Assembly: GCA_900316955.1 (NCBI GenBank)
Contig: ONEX01000012.1
Span: 39,971 to 103,970 of the forward strand
Direction of reading: 5' to 3'
Length of the DNA stretch: 64,000 nt
From: an uncultured Bacteroidales bacterium
GTDB taxonomy: Bacteria > Bacteroidota > Bacteroidia > Bacteroidales > UBA932
A program made the position numbers and the translations under genes. Of this stretch, positions 39,686-46,956 are shown one piece after another (position 1 is the first letter of the stretch; every line of letters begins with the position of its first letter). The notes under the pieces were generated by a model, which was given only the letters and a program-made list of their open reading frames with translations, ran no database searches and was not told the DNA's origin.

Positions 39686-40944
39686 TCCTCATCAAGAACA
39701 TCGGCGAACTCGTCGGGATCGTGCCGGCGGGCGTCCTGCGGAAGCAGGGCGCCGAGATGGCGGAGACCGGCGTGCTCCGCGACGCCTGGCTCGCCATCGA
39801 GGACGGCAAGATCAAGGCCTTCGGCAAGATGGCCGATCTGCCGGTCGGTAAGCCGGTCGGTGAGCCTGTCGAACCGACCGGCATTCCCGGCCCCGACCGG
39901 GAATCTATCGATGCCCAGGGCGGCATGGTCCTCCCGGCCTTCTGCGACAGCCATACGCACATCGTGTACGCTGGAAGCCGCGACGGCGAGTTCCTGGACA
40001 AGATCAACGGGCTCAGCTACGAGGAGATCGCGGCCCGCGGCGGCGGCATCCTCAATTCCTCCGACCTGCTGCACGAGACTTCCGAAGACGAGCTCTACGA
40101 GCAGTCGATGGCCCGCGTCCGCGAGATGATGGGCAAGGGCACCGGCGCGATCGAGATCAAAAGCGGCTATGGGCTCAACCCGGCGGACGAACTCAAGATG
40201 CTGCGCGTCATCCGCCGCATCAAGGAGTCCGTCCCGGCGCTCGTCCGCGTCACTTTCCTTGGAGCCCATGCCGTCGGCCGCGGCTACACGCACGAGGAGT
40301 ACGTGCAGGCGATGGTCGACATGATGCCCCAGGCGGCGGAATACGCTGATTTCGTGGACGTTTTCTGCGACGAAGGGTTCTTCACCGTCGAGGATACGGA
40401 CCGCCTGCTCGCAGCCGGCGCGGCCTGCGGCCTGCGCCCGAAGATCCACGCCAACGAGCTCGCCGTCAGCGGCGGCGTCCAGGTGGGCGTGAGGCACGGC
40501 GCCCTGTCCGTGGACCATCTCGAGCGGACTGGGGATGCGGAGATCGAAGCGTTGCAAGGCTCCGAGACCATGCCGACGATGCTGCCTGGCTCGTCCTTCT
40601 TCCTCGGCATCCCCTTCGGACGGGCGAAGGAGTTCATCGGCGCAGGCCTCGGGGTCGCCCTCGCATCGGACTACAACCCCGGCTCCTCCCCCTCCGGCGA
40701 CATGCGCTTCGTGATGGCCCTCGGCTGCATCCGCATGCGCCTCACCCCCGTCCAGGCCCTGAATGCCTGCACCCTGAACAGCGCCTATGCCATGGGCCTT
40801 TCCGACATCACCGGCTCCATCACCCCCGGCAAACGCGCCGACCTCCTCCTCACCCGCCCCGGCTGGACCCTCACCAAACTCCCCTACCTCTACCAGACCC
40901 CCTTCCTCCGGACGGTCTTCCTGGGAGGTCAGCCGCTGGAATAG
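39682..40944 (+). CDS. hutI: Imidazolonepropionase
   Basis: 420 residues of the amidohydrolase superfamily. Metal-binding DSHTHIVYAG (about 86-95), then YTHEEYV, HANELAVSGG and SDYNPGS (metal aspartate). It opens imidazolone-propionate to N-formimino-glutamate, the FtcD substrate. Residues about 54-68 are a Pro/Val/Gly-rich insert encoded by an in-frame palindromic repeat (39852-39882) between the N-terminal strand region and the first metal site; it should form a surface loop. Last gene of the operon. Confidence 0.93.
   Translation: MILIKNIGELVGIVPAGVLRKQGAEMAETGVLRDAWLAIEDGKIKAFGKMADLPVGKPVGEPVEPTGIPGPDRESIDAQGGMVLPAFCDSHTHIVYAGSRDGEFLDKINGLSYEEIAARGGGILNSSDLLHETSEDELYEQSMARVREMMGKGTGAIEIKSGYGLNPADELKMLRVIRRIKESVPALVRVTFLGAHAVGRGYTHEEYVQAMVDMMPQAAEYADFVDVFCDEGFFTVEDTDRLLAAGAACGLRPKIHANELAVSGGVQVGVRHGALSVDHLERTGDAEIEALQGSETMPTMLPGSSFFLGIPFGRAKEFIGAGLGVALASDYNPGSSPSGDMRFVMALGCIRMRLTPVQALNACTLNSAYAMGLSDITGSITPGKRADLLLTRPGWTLTKLPYLYQTPFLRTVFLGGQPLE
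39852..39882. repeat. Palindromic repeat with 11-nt loop inside hutI
   Basis: Perfect 10-bp arms (GCCGGTCGGT / ACCGACCGGC) around GAGCCTGTCGA. A partial arm copy (CCGGTCGGTA) lies just upstream at 39841-39850. Sibling of the element at 17646-17676. Confidence 0.8.
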
Positions 40945-40996
40945 CCCCCCTCAGGTGCCCTTCGGGTGCGCCCGAGTGCTCCTCAAGTGCGTCCAA

Positions 40997-41088
40997 GTGC
41001 TCGTACAGGTCCATCGACGGGACCCATACAAGCAAAAACACCCCCAAAACGCCCGTACCGGTCCCGCACCTGGACCTGTACGGGCACT
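40997..41088. repeat. REP copy A: double-hairpin repeat of the RAYT family
   Basis: Left unit GTGCTCGTACAGGTCC-ATCGAC-GGGACC at 40997-41024, with a decayed right arm CATACAAGCA, then spacer AAAAACACCCCCAAAA. The right unit (41049-41088) is inverted and has a variant arm, CCTGTACGGGCAC. Same structure as copies C and D around the transposase. Short AAGTGC/GAGTGC echoes precede it (40975-40996). Confidence 0.8.
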
Positions 41089-41095
41089 CGACATC

Positions 41096-41130
41096 GCCCC
41101 CCCTCCTCCTCCTCCGCCGCCGCCGCCCTG
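41096..41130. repeat. CCT/CCG triplet-rich low-complexity tract
   Basis: A C-run, then four CCT-type and four CCG-type triplets. Simple repeat between two larger elements; no coding role seen. Confidence 0.7.
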
Positions 41131-41134
41131 CCGG

Positions 41135-41267
41135 CCGCAATTGCGGAAAAACGGCCTTACGACCTACCCGAACTGCAAATGCGGCCGCATTGTTGGCGAA
41201 AAACGCCCTTTTCCTTGCCGCAATTGCACACAGGGCGCCCTGCCTCACGCTTTTTCCGCAATTGCGG
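41135..41267. repeat. CCGCAATTGC element X: 133-bp MITE-like repeat
   Basis: Ends are CCGCAATTGCGGAAAA and its inverse (TTTTTCCGCAATTGCGG), i.e. terminal inverted repeats built on a 12-bp palindrome. An internal third core lies at 41218-41227 (TTGCCGCAATTGCAC). Core spacing 83 and 38 bp, against 85 and 38 bp in copy Y at 49026-49160. Shared inner blocks include GCAAATGCG and CCCTTTT. Confidence 0.75.
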
Positions 41268-41317
41268 CGGGTGGAAGGAGAAGGAAAGGAGATGATATAC
41301 TATTCCAACTTTTTGTA

Positions 41318-41325
41318 TATCTTTG
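41318..41325 (+). promoter_or_regulatory. TAnnTTTG -7 box of the MORN/TonB gene
   Basis: TATCTTTG, 26 nt before the ATG at 41352, in AT-rich sequence that begins the lower-GC patch. Confidence 0.6.
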
Positions 41326-41351
41326 TGATGCACCTTTATTCTTAGATTAAG

Positions 41352-42143
41352 ATGTCAGTCATTGTTGCCATATTGCTTGGTTTATCTCTTTCCCCTCAAG
41401 TTGATACGCTTCGCCTGGAACATGGAATGTATGTGGGCGAGATGCCTATGGGTGAAGGTAAACTCTATCATGATGAGCAAGGAATCTATATCGGGCGGTT
41501 CAATCGGGCGGTCATTTCCGGCCGGGGAATGCATTTCGAGCCCGACGGCAGCAAGTATGTCGGAAATTTCGTGCAAGGTGTGGAACAAGGTTACGGTCGA
41601 TACTTTATGCGTACGGGGGCTGTCTTCTGTGGTGAGTTCAGCCATGGATACCCCAATGGGCGGGACACGCTCTTCTATCCCGATGGGCGGGTTTTCATCG
41701 GCATTGTCCAGAACAGAGGCGCCACCTCACAGGGCAAGACCTACAAGAATGCACAAGCGGCCGGGGTCACAAAACCCGTATTCCCCGATGTCCAGTTGAG
41801 CGAAGAAGACCGCGCTTTCCTGGAGAACGTCAAAGCGAACGATGTCGATATGGGGCCCGTTTTCAAGGATGGCGTGTCTTTCTTCGAGGCATACATCGCT
41901 CCCCATTTCAGGGTTTCGCCATCGATGTCCGGCCGGTCTGCCGTGGTCCATTATGAGTTCACGGTGGGTGAAGACGGCAAGATCAGCGACGTCACCATTA
42001 CCTCTTCCACGGATAACGCTTTCGCCAACGAATTGGCCCGGGTCATCAAGCATTCGCCCAAATGGAAACCGGCCATGAAAGACGGAAAACCGGTCCCCTA
42101 CACCATCAAGAACCAAACGGCGCATTTCGGCCAGGTTGATTAA
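41352..42143 (+). CDS. MORN-repeat protein with TonB C-terminal domain
   Basis: 263 residues. A hydrophobic N terminus (about 1-14) may be a signal. MORN-type repeats cover about 24-130 (YVGEMPMGEG, YIGRFNRAVISGRG, YVGNFVQGVEQGYG, FCGEFSHGYPNG). A linker leads to a TonB C-terminal domain at about 190-258 (VHYEFTVGEDGKISDVTI, PKWKPAMKDG). Such Bacteroidetes proteins are annotated as TonB-like, but here the usual Pro-rich periplasm-spanning segment is missing. Base composition is lower in GC than the flanking operons. First gene of a run of four reading in the same direction. Confidence 0.8.
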   Translation: MSVIVAILLGLSLSPQVDTLRLEHGMYVGEMPMGEGKLYHDEQGIYIGRFNRAVISGRGMHFEPDGSKYVGNFVQGVEQGYGRYFMRTGAVFCGEFSHGYPNGRDTLFYPDGRVFIGIVQNRGATSQGKTYKNAQAAGVTKPVFPDVQLSEEDRAFLENVKANDVDMGPVFKDGVSFFEAYIAPHFRVSPSMSGRSAVVHYEFTVGEDGKISDVTITSSTDNAFANELARVIKHSPKWKPAMKDGKPVPYTIKNQTAHFGQVD

Positions 42144-42197
42144 TATCCTCGTCGAGGAAGATGTGTTTTCATTAATCTAAGAGTATCAAGGACTCCT

Positions 42198-42377
42198 ATG
42201 GAACAAAACAAACAACTCAAAGTGGGTTTGATCATCGCGCTCGTTTTTGCCCTTTTCTTTGCGTGCATGTTGGGCTATTTCATCGCTGTCAAGAATCTGT
42301 GGATGTGCGTAGCCATGGGGGGCATGGTCATTTCGTGCTGCGCCAGAATCATTCAACTGTACATGAAAATCAAATAA
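42198..42377 (+). CDS. Small two-TM membrane protein (59 aa)
   Basis: ATG at 42198, TAA at 42375-42377. The protein begins MEQNKQLKVG and has two hydrophobic segments (about 9-29 and 34-50) with a short loop (VKNLW). It ends in a basic tail (YMKIK). Preceded by a purine-rich stretch but no strong Shine-Dalgarno. It lies 54 bp after the MORN gene and 16 bp before another two-TM gene, with which it probably forms a pair. Family not recognised. Confidence 0.6.
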   Translation: MEQNKQLKVGLIIALVFALFFACMLGYFIAVKNLWMCVAMGGMVISCCARIIQLYMKIK

Positions 42378-42393
42378 TCAACTTTACCGTACT

Positions 42394-42621
42394 ATGGCAT
42401 TGGACAGTGAACAGAAAAGGGTGCTGAAGGCTGGTTTGCCTGCCAGTCTTGGAGCCGTTTTGGGAACTATTGTTGGAATGCTTGCGCAAGGCAAGCTGGA
42501 CTCATGGAAAGAAGCGCTCATCGGAATCGGTGTTGGCCTTCTTTTCGCTCTTCTTTTCTGCGTTTTCTATGTTCTCGGCTCCAAGATTCCGAAGAAAAAC
42601 GACGATTCGGCGAAGGAGTAG
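42394..42621 (+). CDS. Small two-TM membrane protein (75 aa)
   Basis: Two hydrophobic segments (about 12-31, with GAVLGTIVGML, and 41-61) and a charged C terminus (KIPKKNDDSAKE). The gene starts 16 bp after the other small membrane protein gene and ends 17 bp before REP copy B. Not recognised; low GC like its neighbours. Confidence 0.6.
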   Translation: MALDSEQKRVLKAGLPASLGAVLGTIVGMLAQGKLDSWKEALIGIGVGLLFALLFCVFYVLGSKIPKKNDDSAKE

Positions 42622-42638
42622 ACGCAGCTGTCATCCAA

Positions 42639-42666
42639 GTGCTCGTACAGGTCCATCGACGGGACC
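42639..42666. repeat. REP copy B: single left unit
   Basis: GTGCTCGTACAGGTCC-ATCGAC-GGGACC, identical to the left unit of copy A, but the right arm has decayed (GATCGCGATACCAG). It sits between two genes of the low-GC patch. Confidence 0.75.
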
Positions 42667-42716
42667 GATCGCGATACCAGAAGAATTGACCAGAACGAAA
42701 CAATCATTCGAGAACA

Positions 42717-43406
42717 ATGAAACGATCCTTCCCATTTGTACTCCTATTGCTTCTTTCCTTACCGGTATATGCGCAGGAAAGCGTGTCCATCGCGACATTT
42801 CTCAAAATCAAAGGTGCTGATAAGACAGCGTACTCGGTGAAGGGTGTCCTTGCCGAAACTATCCGCCAGGAAGAATTGGTCTTTCTCTTGCGGGATGATA
42901 GCGGGGATCTTGTTTTCAAGCTTTCCGATGATGGTCCGGAAGCCGCCATGGCATTCCGTTCGTCGGAGATTGTCCCCGGAGACACTTTGACAATCTCCGG
43001 AATGCGGAAGAGAATCTTCATGAAAGGAGAAAGAACGAGAGTGGGAATGTATCCTGGCACAGTGGTCAACCATATGGAAGGTCCCAATCATGCCGCACTG
43101 GCCGCGAATTGGAGTCCTTCCTTTCGAGGACGCGGGAAAGCATATTTCTCCGAATGGGTCAATCGGCATTTGAAATATCCGCCCGAATCCAAGAAAAGGA
43201 ATTCTCAAGGCCCCGTGGACTTGACTTTCATTGTAAACGAAGATGGAAGTGTTTCAGACATCATAGTTGTCCATTCATCCGGAGATTCACTATTGGATGC
43301 AGAAGCCGTGCGAGTGGTATCCTCTTCACCACGATGGTTCCCTGCCATCGTTGAAAATGAACCCATCAAAGCAACTTTCAATTTTACTGTCATATTCGCA
43401 CTGTAG
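42717..43406 (+). CDS. Secreted protein with OB-like and TonB C-terminal domains
   Basis: 229 residues. Signal peptide 1-19 (LPVYAQ). A small-beta, OB-fold-like domain covers about 25-110 (YSVKGVLAETIRQEELVFLL, SEIVPGDTLTISG). A TonB C-terminal domain covers about 140-225 (FSEWVNRHLKYPPESKK, VDLTFIVNEDGSVSDIIV, PRWFPAI). No membrane anchor after signal cleavage, so it is a periplasmic soluble protein, not a classical energy transducer. One 60-base stretch I counted (42721-42780) has 26 G/C, against 40 in 43681-43740 of the next gene. Confidence 0.75.
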   Translation: MKRSFPFVLLLLLSLPVYAQESVSIATFLKIKGADKTAYSVKGVLAETIRQEELVFLLRDDSGDLVFKLSDDGPEAAMAFRSSEIVPGDTLTISGMRKRIFMKGERTRVGMYPGTVVNHMEGPNHAALAANWSPSFRGRGKAYFSEWVNRHLKYPPESKKRNSQGPVDLTFIVNEDGSVSDIIVVHSSGDSLLDAEAVRVVSSSPRWFPAIVENEPIKATFNFTVIFAL

Positions 43407-43411
43407 ATTAA

Positions 43412-44302
43412 ATGCGACATAAAACCATCCTTTTCACCTTGAGCCTGGCGGTGCTGGCGGCGTGCGGGCCGATGGCGCGGACGGCGCGGCAGGTGGCCGC
43501 GGCCCCCGCGCAGGAGGCGACCGCCGCGACCGCCGACTGGGTATGGACCTACAGCCAGGCCCATCCGGACGGGTTCACCGTGGACATTCGCGGTCGGAAG
43601 GCGCTCACGGAAGGGATTTCCGTCGCCTACGCGGCCACGCAGGACAAGCATTCGAAGGAGGACCTCGGGGACGTGGTTTCCCATGCGCTGGCGCACGACG
43701 GCTATGTGGGCGGCTGGTGGAACAGCGAGGACAGCCTGTATTATTTCGACAGCGTGCGGATCCTTCCGGAGAGCGCCGCCGGCGAGGCCGTTACTTTCGC
43801 CCTTGAGAATGAGCAGCTTGCCTTCTATGTGCTGTCCACGGGCGAGGAAGTCCGCATCGACAATGTGATCCATCCGCACGAGTACGAGCCCATGGACCTT
43901 CGCGGCTGGACCACCGTCTTCCTGGCCGGCACCATCGACAATGGCCACAGCGAGGACTGGCAGCAGACGGTCGCCGCGAAGCTCGCCGGGCGGGATCGGC
44001 GGTACCTGCTCTACAACCCCCGCCAGGAAGAATGGCACCCCGAGCGCAAAGGCGAGATGGACTTTCAGGTCCATTGGGAACTCGAGCACCTGGAAAAGGC
44101 CGACCACATCCTGATGGTCTTCCTCCCGGGCAGCCAGTCCCCCATCACCCTCCTGGAACTCGGCCTCCACGCCCGCAGCGGCAAACTCCTCGTCGTCTGC
44201 ACCCCCGGCTTCTACCGCTACGACAACGTCCGCCTCACCTGCGCCCGCTACGGCGTCCCCGTCTATGGGTCGCTGGACGAGGCCCTCGAGGCGCTTCCGT
44301 AG
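43412..44302 (+). CDS. Lipoprotein with nucleoside 2-deoxyribosyltransferase-like domain
   Basis: 296 residues with a lipoprotein signal (Cys18, VLAAC). The C-terminal domain (about 167-296) has FLAGTID (170-176), the YNPRQEEW segment and SPITLLELG with the likely catalytic E249, as in nucleoside 2-deoxyribosyltransferase-like enzymes (PF15891 type). The N-terminal domain (about 53-150; GFTVDIRGRKALTEGISVAY, VGGWWNSEDSLYYFDSV) resembles a domain I associate with phage and mobile-element proteins; that link is from memory and weak. A surface or periplasmic location is odd for a nucleotide enzyme. High GC, unlike the gene before it. Confidence 0.7.
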   Translation: MRHKTILFTLSLAVLAACGPMARTARQVAAAPAQEATAATADWVWTYSQAHPDGFTVDIRGRKALTEGISVAYAATQDKHSKEDLGDVVSHALAHDGYVGGWWNSEDSLYYFDSVRILPESAAGEAVTFALENEQLAFYVLSTGEEVRIDNVIHPHEYEPMDLRGWTTVFLAGTIDNGHSEDWQQTVAAKLAGRDRRYLLYNPRQEEWHPERKGEMDFQVHWELEHLEKADHILMVFLPGSQSPITLLELGLHARSGKLLVVCTPGFYRYDNVRLTCARYGVPVYGSLDEALEALP

Positions 44303-44318
44303 CGAGATGCCCCTCTAG

Positions 44319-44409
44319 GTGCTCGTACAGGTCCATGGACGGGACCTATACAAGCAAAACACCCCAAAAATGCTCGTACAGGTCCATCGGCGGGACCGGT
44401 ACGAGCACT
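44319..44409. repeat. REP copy C: double-hairpin repeat on the 3' side of the RAYT
   Basis: Left unit GTGCTCGTACAGGTCC-ATGGAC-GGGACCTATACAAGCA, spacer AAACACCCCAAAAA, right unit TGCTCGTACAGGTCC-ATCGGC-GGGACCGGTACGAGCA. It ends 23 bp before the transposase stop codon. Differs from copy D at about six positions in 92. Confidence 0.9.
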
Positions 44410-44432
44410 GAGACCTTCGCGGATGCGGGATT

Positions 44433-45302
44433 TCAGACGCTGTCCATCATCCGGGCGGCCGCTTCATAGGTGAGGCCGGTCACGCGGGCGATTTGATGGA
44501 CATTGGAGCAGAAACGCCGTTGGACCTGGCGGAGGGATTCTGTCTTCTCCTCAAGTGTCAGTTCCTCGAAGTTCTGCTTTCCGAACAGACTCCGGTAGAG
44601 GTCCGGCAGGGCGGCCAGGATGACCTGGTCTCTGAAGGCCGGATGGTGGTCATCGGCATTCTGGATCTTCCGTTTGGCCTTGGAGGAGTTCACCAGAAAA
44701 TAGTTCATCCGGCTGGCCCGGTGATAGCAACGCTCCACAAACCCCACAGCCACATACGATTCAGGAAGGATATACCCTTCCTCGGAGACCAGCCAATCGG
44801 CAGGAAAATCCTCTTTGCAACAATGAAGCAGCCGGATCCGGGCCCGCTTCGACAGGCTCCCCAGGGGCTTCCCGGACCGCTTCGTCGCGTTGAAGAATAC
44901 CGGACCCGTCCCCCACGGATACTGCGATGGATGGGAGCAGATGTTCGCCGCCACGCTGTTCATCTGCGTGTAGGCAATCGCCTTCTCCAACCCCTCATTC
45001 AGCGTGGACACCTCTTCGATGGTGACCTTGTTCCGACGAAGGAATTCGGCAGTGCCGTATTTGTGGTTCAAATACTTGGAATAACGGCTTTTGATACCGT
45101 TGATGAAAGCCTTGACATCCGCCCATCTTCCCTGGACGACAAAATGAAGATGATTGGACATCAGAATGAATGCAAGAACCGTCACTTTGGATTGATACGC
45201 CTGGATGGCTACGAAATTCATCCCGGCCCGGAAATCGTTCTCGTCCCGAAACCAAAGCCCCTCTTTCAGATGTTCCGTCGTGACCAGATAATATTTTCTC
45301 AT
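44433..45302 (-). CDS. REP-associated tyrosine transposase (RAYT, Y1/HUH family)
   Basis: 289 residues from the ATG at 45302. HUH motif in MSNHLHFVVQG (H51-L-H53). The catalytic tyrosine is Y111 in AYTQMNSVAANI, followed by the PSQYPWGTG segment that matches the Y(I)xxNP...YPWSS pattern of RAYTs. A C-terminal helical region (VHQIARVTGLTYEAAARMM) is typical of the group. RAYTs cut and join single-stranded REP hairpins and are thought to have spread them through genomes. This one is flanked on both sides by direct copies of a REP pair. Intact, no frameshift; GC moderately below its neighbours. Confidence 0.9.
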   Translation of the reverse strand: MRKYYLVTTEHLKEGLWFRDENDFRAGMNFVAIQAYQSKVTVLAFILMSNHLHFVVQGRWADVKAFINGIKSRYSKYLNHKYGTAEFLRRNKVTIEEVSTLNEGLEKAIAYTQMNSVAANICSHPSQYPWGTGPVFFNATKRSGKPLGSLSKRARIRLLHCCKEDFPADWLVSEEGYILPESYVAVGFVERCYHRASRMNYFLVNSSKAKRKIQNADDHHPAFRDQVILAALPDLYRSLFGKQNFEELTLEEKTESLRQVQRRFCSNVHQIARVTGLTYEAAARMMDSV

Positions 45303-45399
45303 ACGCCTCAAAATCTATCTTCACAAAAGTAAGGAATTGCCTGTAATCCTGCAAGCCCTTATCTGCAGTTTGGTAGAGAAAGTGCAATAGCCCCCCCGG

Positions 45400-45491
45400 G
45401 TGCTCGTACAGGTCCATTGACGGGACCTATACAAGCAAAAACACCCCAATAATGCTCGTACAGGTCCATGAGCGGGACCTGTACGAGCACT
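45400..45491. repeat. REP copy D: double-hairpin repeat on the 5' side of the RAYT
   Basis: Left unit GTGCTCGTACAGGTCC-ATTGAC-GGGACCTATACAAGCA, spacer AAAACACCCCAATAA, right unit TGCTCGTACAGGTCC-ATGAGC-GGGACCTGTACGAGCA with perfect arms. On the minus strand the left unit still folds fully through two G-U pairs. Same orientation as copy C, 98 bp upstream of the RAYT start. CCCCCC tracts precede copies A and D. Confidence 0.9.
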
Positions 45492-45515
45492 TAGCGGCGA
45501 CAGGAGGCCGGTGAA

Positions 45516-46949
45516 TTAAAGCACCAGCGTATTGAGCGACCCAGCCGGTAAAGTAACGGTGCGGGGGTGGCCGGGAAGGCCATCCACCGACACGTTTTTC
45601 GGGGCATCGGACTGATTCGCCAATAGCAGGACCGTTCGGCCGTCGGGGTTCAGGAAGGCCAGGGCGTCGGAGTAGGTGCCGCCCAAGGTGAGGACGCGGG
45701 CGCCGGGCTGGACGTAGTGCGTGAGGTGCTTGAAGACGTAGAATTCCGGGGAATAGCGGAAGGTCTTGTTCTCCTTGTCCACGACCACGAGGGAGTTCTG
45801 GGTCCATCCCCACGTGCTCACGCCTCCTTCCAGCAGGGAGGTGTTCCAATAGAAATAGCTCTGGACACCGTTGCCGATGTAGTGCTTCATCAGGTCCCAG
45901 CTGTGCATGGCGCCGGCCCAGTCGTTGCGGCCGTCGCCGCACTCCTGCTCCGTCTGGTAGCACGGAAGCTCCGGATGCCTGCGATGCAGTTCCGGCAGCG
46001 CATCCTTTCCGGCCCACTGGAAGCCCATGCCCTTGATGCAGGGGCCGGCCTCCGGATCGGTGAGGATGCGGTCCCACAGGTCAGGATCGGCCCGTTCCAT
46101 GGTGCCGAGGTACACATCGACCCCCCGGGAAGCCATCTCGGGACCGAGATACGTGATGAAGGCGGCGAGCCCTTCCGGGGTCCAGGTGCAGGCGGGATAC
46201 CACTGCGCCGAGTTCGGCTCGTTCTGCGGCATCACCATGAAGACATCGACCCCTTCCGCCTTGTAGGCATCGATGAACTTCCCGAAATAGCGGGCATACG
46301 CCTCCAGGTAGGCGGGATCCTGGTTGAAAGCGTCCACGCCTTCCGGAATCTGCCTGTCTTCCGGCAGGAGGTTATCCTCCATCCGGTCCTGCATGCCGGC
46401 CCAGCTGCGGAAGATGACACTGGCCGATGTGTTCGCATAGTGCTTGTTCACCTTCATCCACGACGGCGGGCACCAGGGCGAGGCCCAGATGCGCAGGGAA
46501 GGGTTCACGGCCTTCGCCGCCCGGATGAACGGAAGCAGCGTCGCCCGGTCATGGTCGATGGAAAAATGCTCCAGCGCCAGGTCGCCATCCACATCGTCAT
46601 AGGAATAATAGTCGATGCTGAAGTCATTGGAACCCAGCGGCATGCGGGCCATCGTGAAGTTTGCGCCCGCGGGGGTGTACAGTTCCTGGAAGATAGACGC
46701 GCGGTCCGCCTCGGAGAGCTCCGACAGCGAGGTCCATCCCAGTTCGTTGAAGCAGGAACCGAACCCTTCGACCGCCTGATTCAGGGCCTTGAGGTCCACG
46801 ACGACGGAAGCCTCCGCCGGCGCATCGGCCTCGACCGCCTCCATCACCTGCCAAGGATTCTCAAACGTGGTCGATACCCACTCGACCTTCGCGGCGCGCT
46901 GGCAGGAAACCACCGCGAGCAGCGCGAGCCCTAAAAAACGCGTTTTCAT
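45516..46949 (-). CDS. GH30 glycosidase, lipoprotein
   Basis: 477 residues. Lipoprotein Cys16 (VVSC). Clan-A barrel with the acid/base E244 in MPQNEPNS and the nucleophile E334 in YQTEQECG; the FGSCFNELGW and ARMPLGSNDFS segments fit GH30. The C-terminal beta domain ends in NTLVL. Family activities include beta-glucosylceramidase, beta-1,6-glucanase and xylanase; the subfamily cannot be fixed. Second gene after a GH43 lipoprotein (7-bp gap), so both probably act on the same glycan. REP copy D follows its stop codon. Confidence 0.9.
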   Translation of the reverse strand: MKTRFLGLALLAVVSCQRAAKVEWVSTTFENPWQVMEAVEADAPAEASVVVDLKALNQAVEGFGSCFNELGWTSLSELSEADRASIFQELYTPAGANFTMARMPLGSNDFSIDYYSYDDVDGDLALEHFSIDHDRATLLPFIRAAKAVNPSLRIWASPWCPPSWMKVNKHYANTSASVIFRSWAGMQDRMEDNLLPEDRQIPEGVDAFNQDPAYLEAYARYFGKFIDAYKAEGVDVFMVMPQNEPNSAQWYPACTWTPEGLAAFITYLGPEMASRGVDVYLGTMERADPDLWDRILTDPEAGPCIKGMGFQWAGKDALPELHRRHPELPCYQTEQECGDGRNDWAGAMHSWDLMKHYIGNGVQSYFYWNTSLLEGGVSTWGWTQNSLVVVDKENKTFRYSPEFYVFKHLTHYVQPGARVLTLGGTYSDALAFLNPDGRTVLLLANQSDAPKNVSVDGLPGHPRTVTLPAGSLNTLVL

Positions 46950-46956
46950 CGGATGT

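Larger units (their letters stand above)
39682..41267. other. Region note: hutI followed by a 407-bp gene-free stretch with two unrelated repeats
   Basis: No gene is supported from 40945 to 41351. The stretch holds REP copy A (40997-41088), a CCT/CCG-rich microsatellite (41096-41130), the CCGCAATTGC element X (41135-41267) and the promoter at 41318. No T-run terminator is visible after hutI. Confidence 0.7.

Noticed and set aside
41135-41267. Three CCGCAATTGC cores as a CRISPR array
   Set aside because: Cores are 10-12 bp, spacing is unequal (83 and 38 bp), the same pattern recurs at 49 kb, and no cas gene is near.
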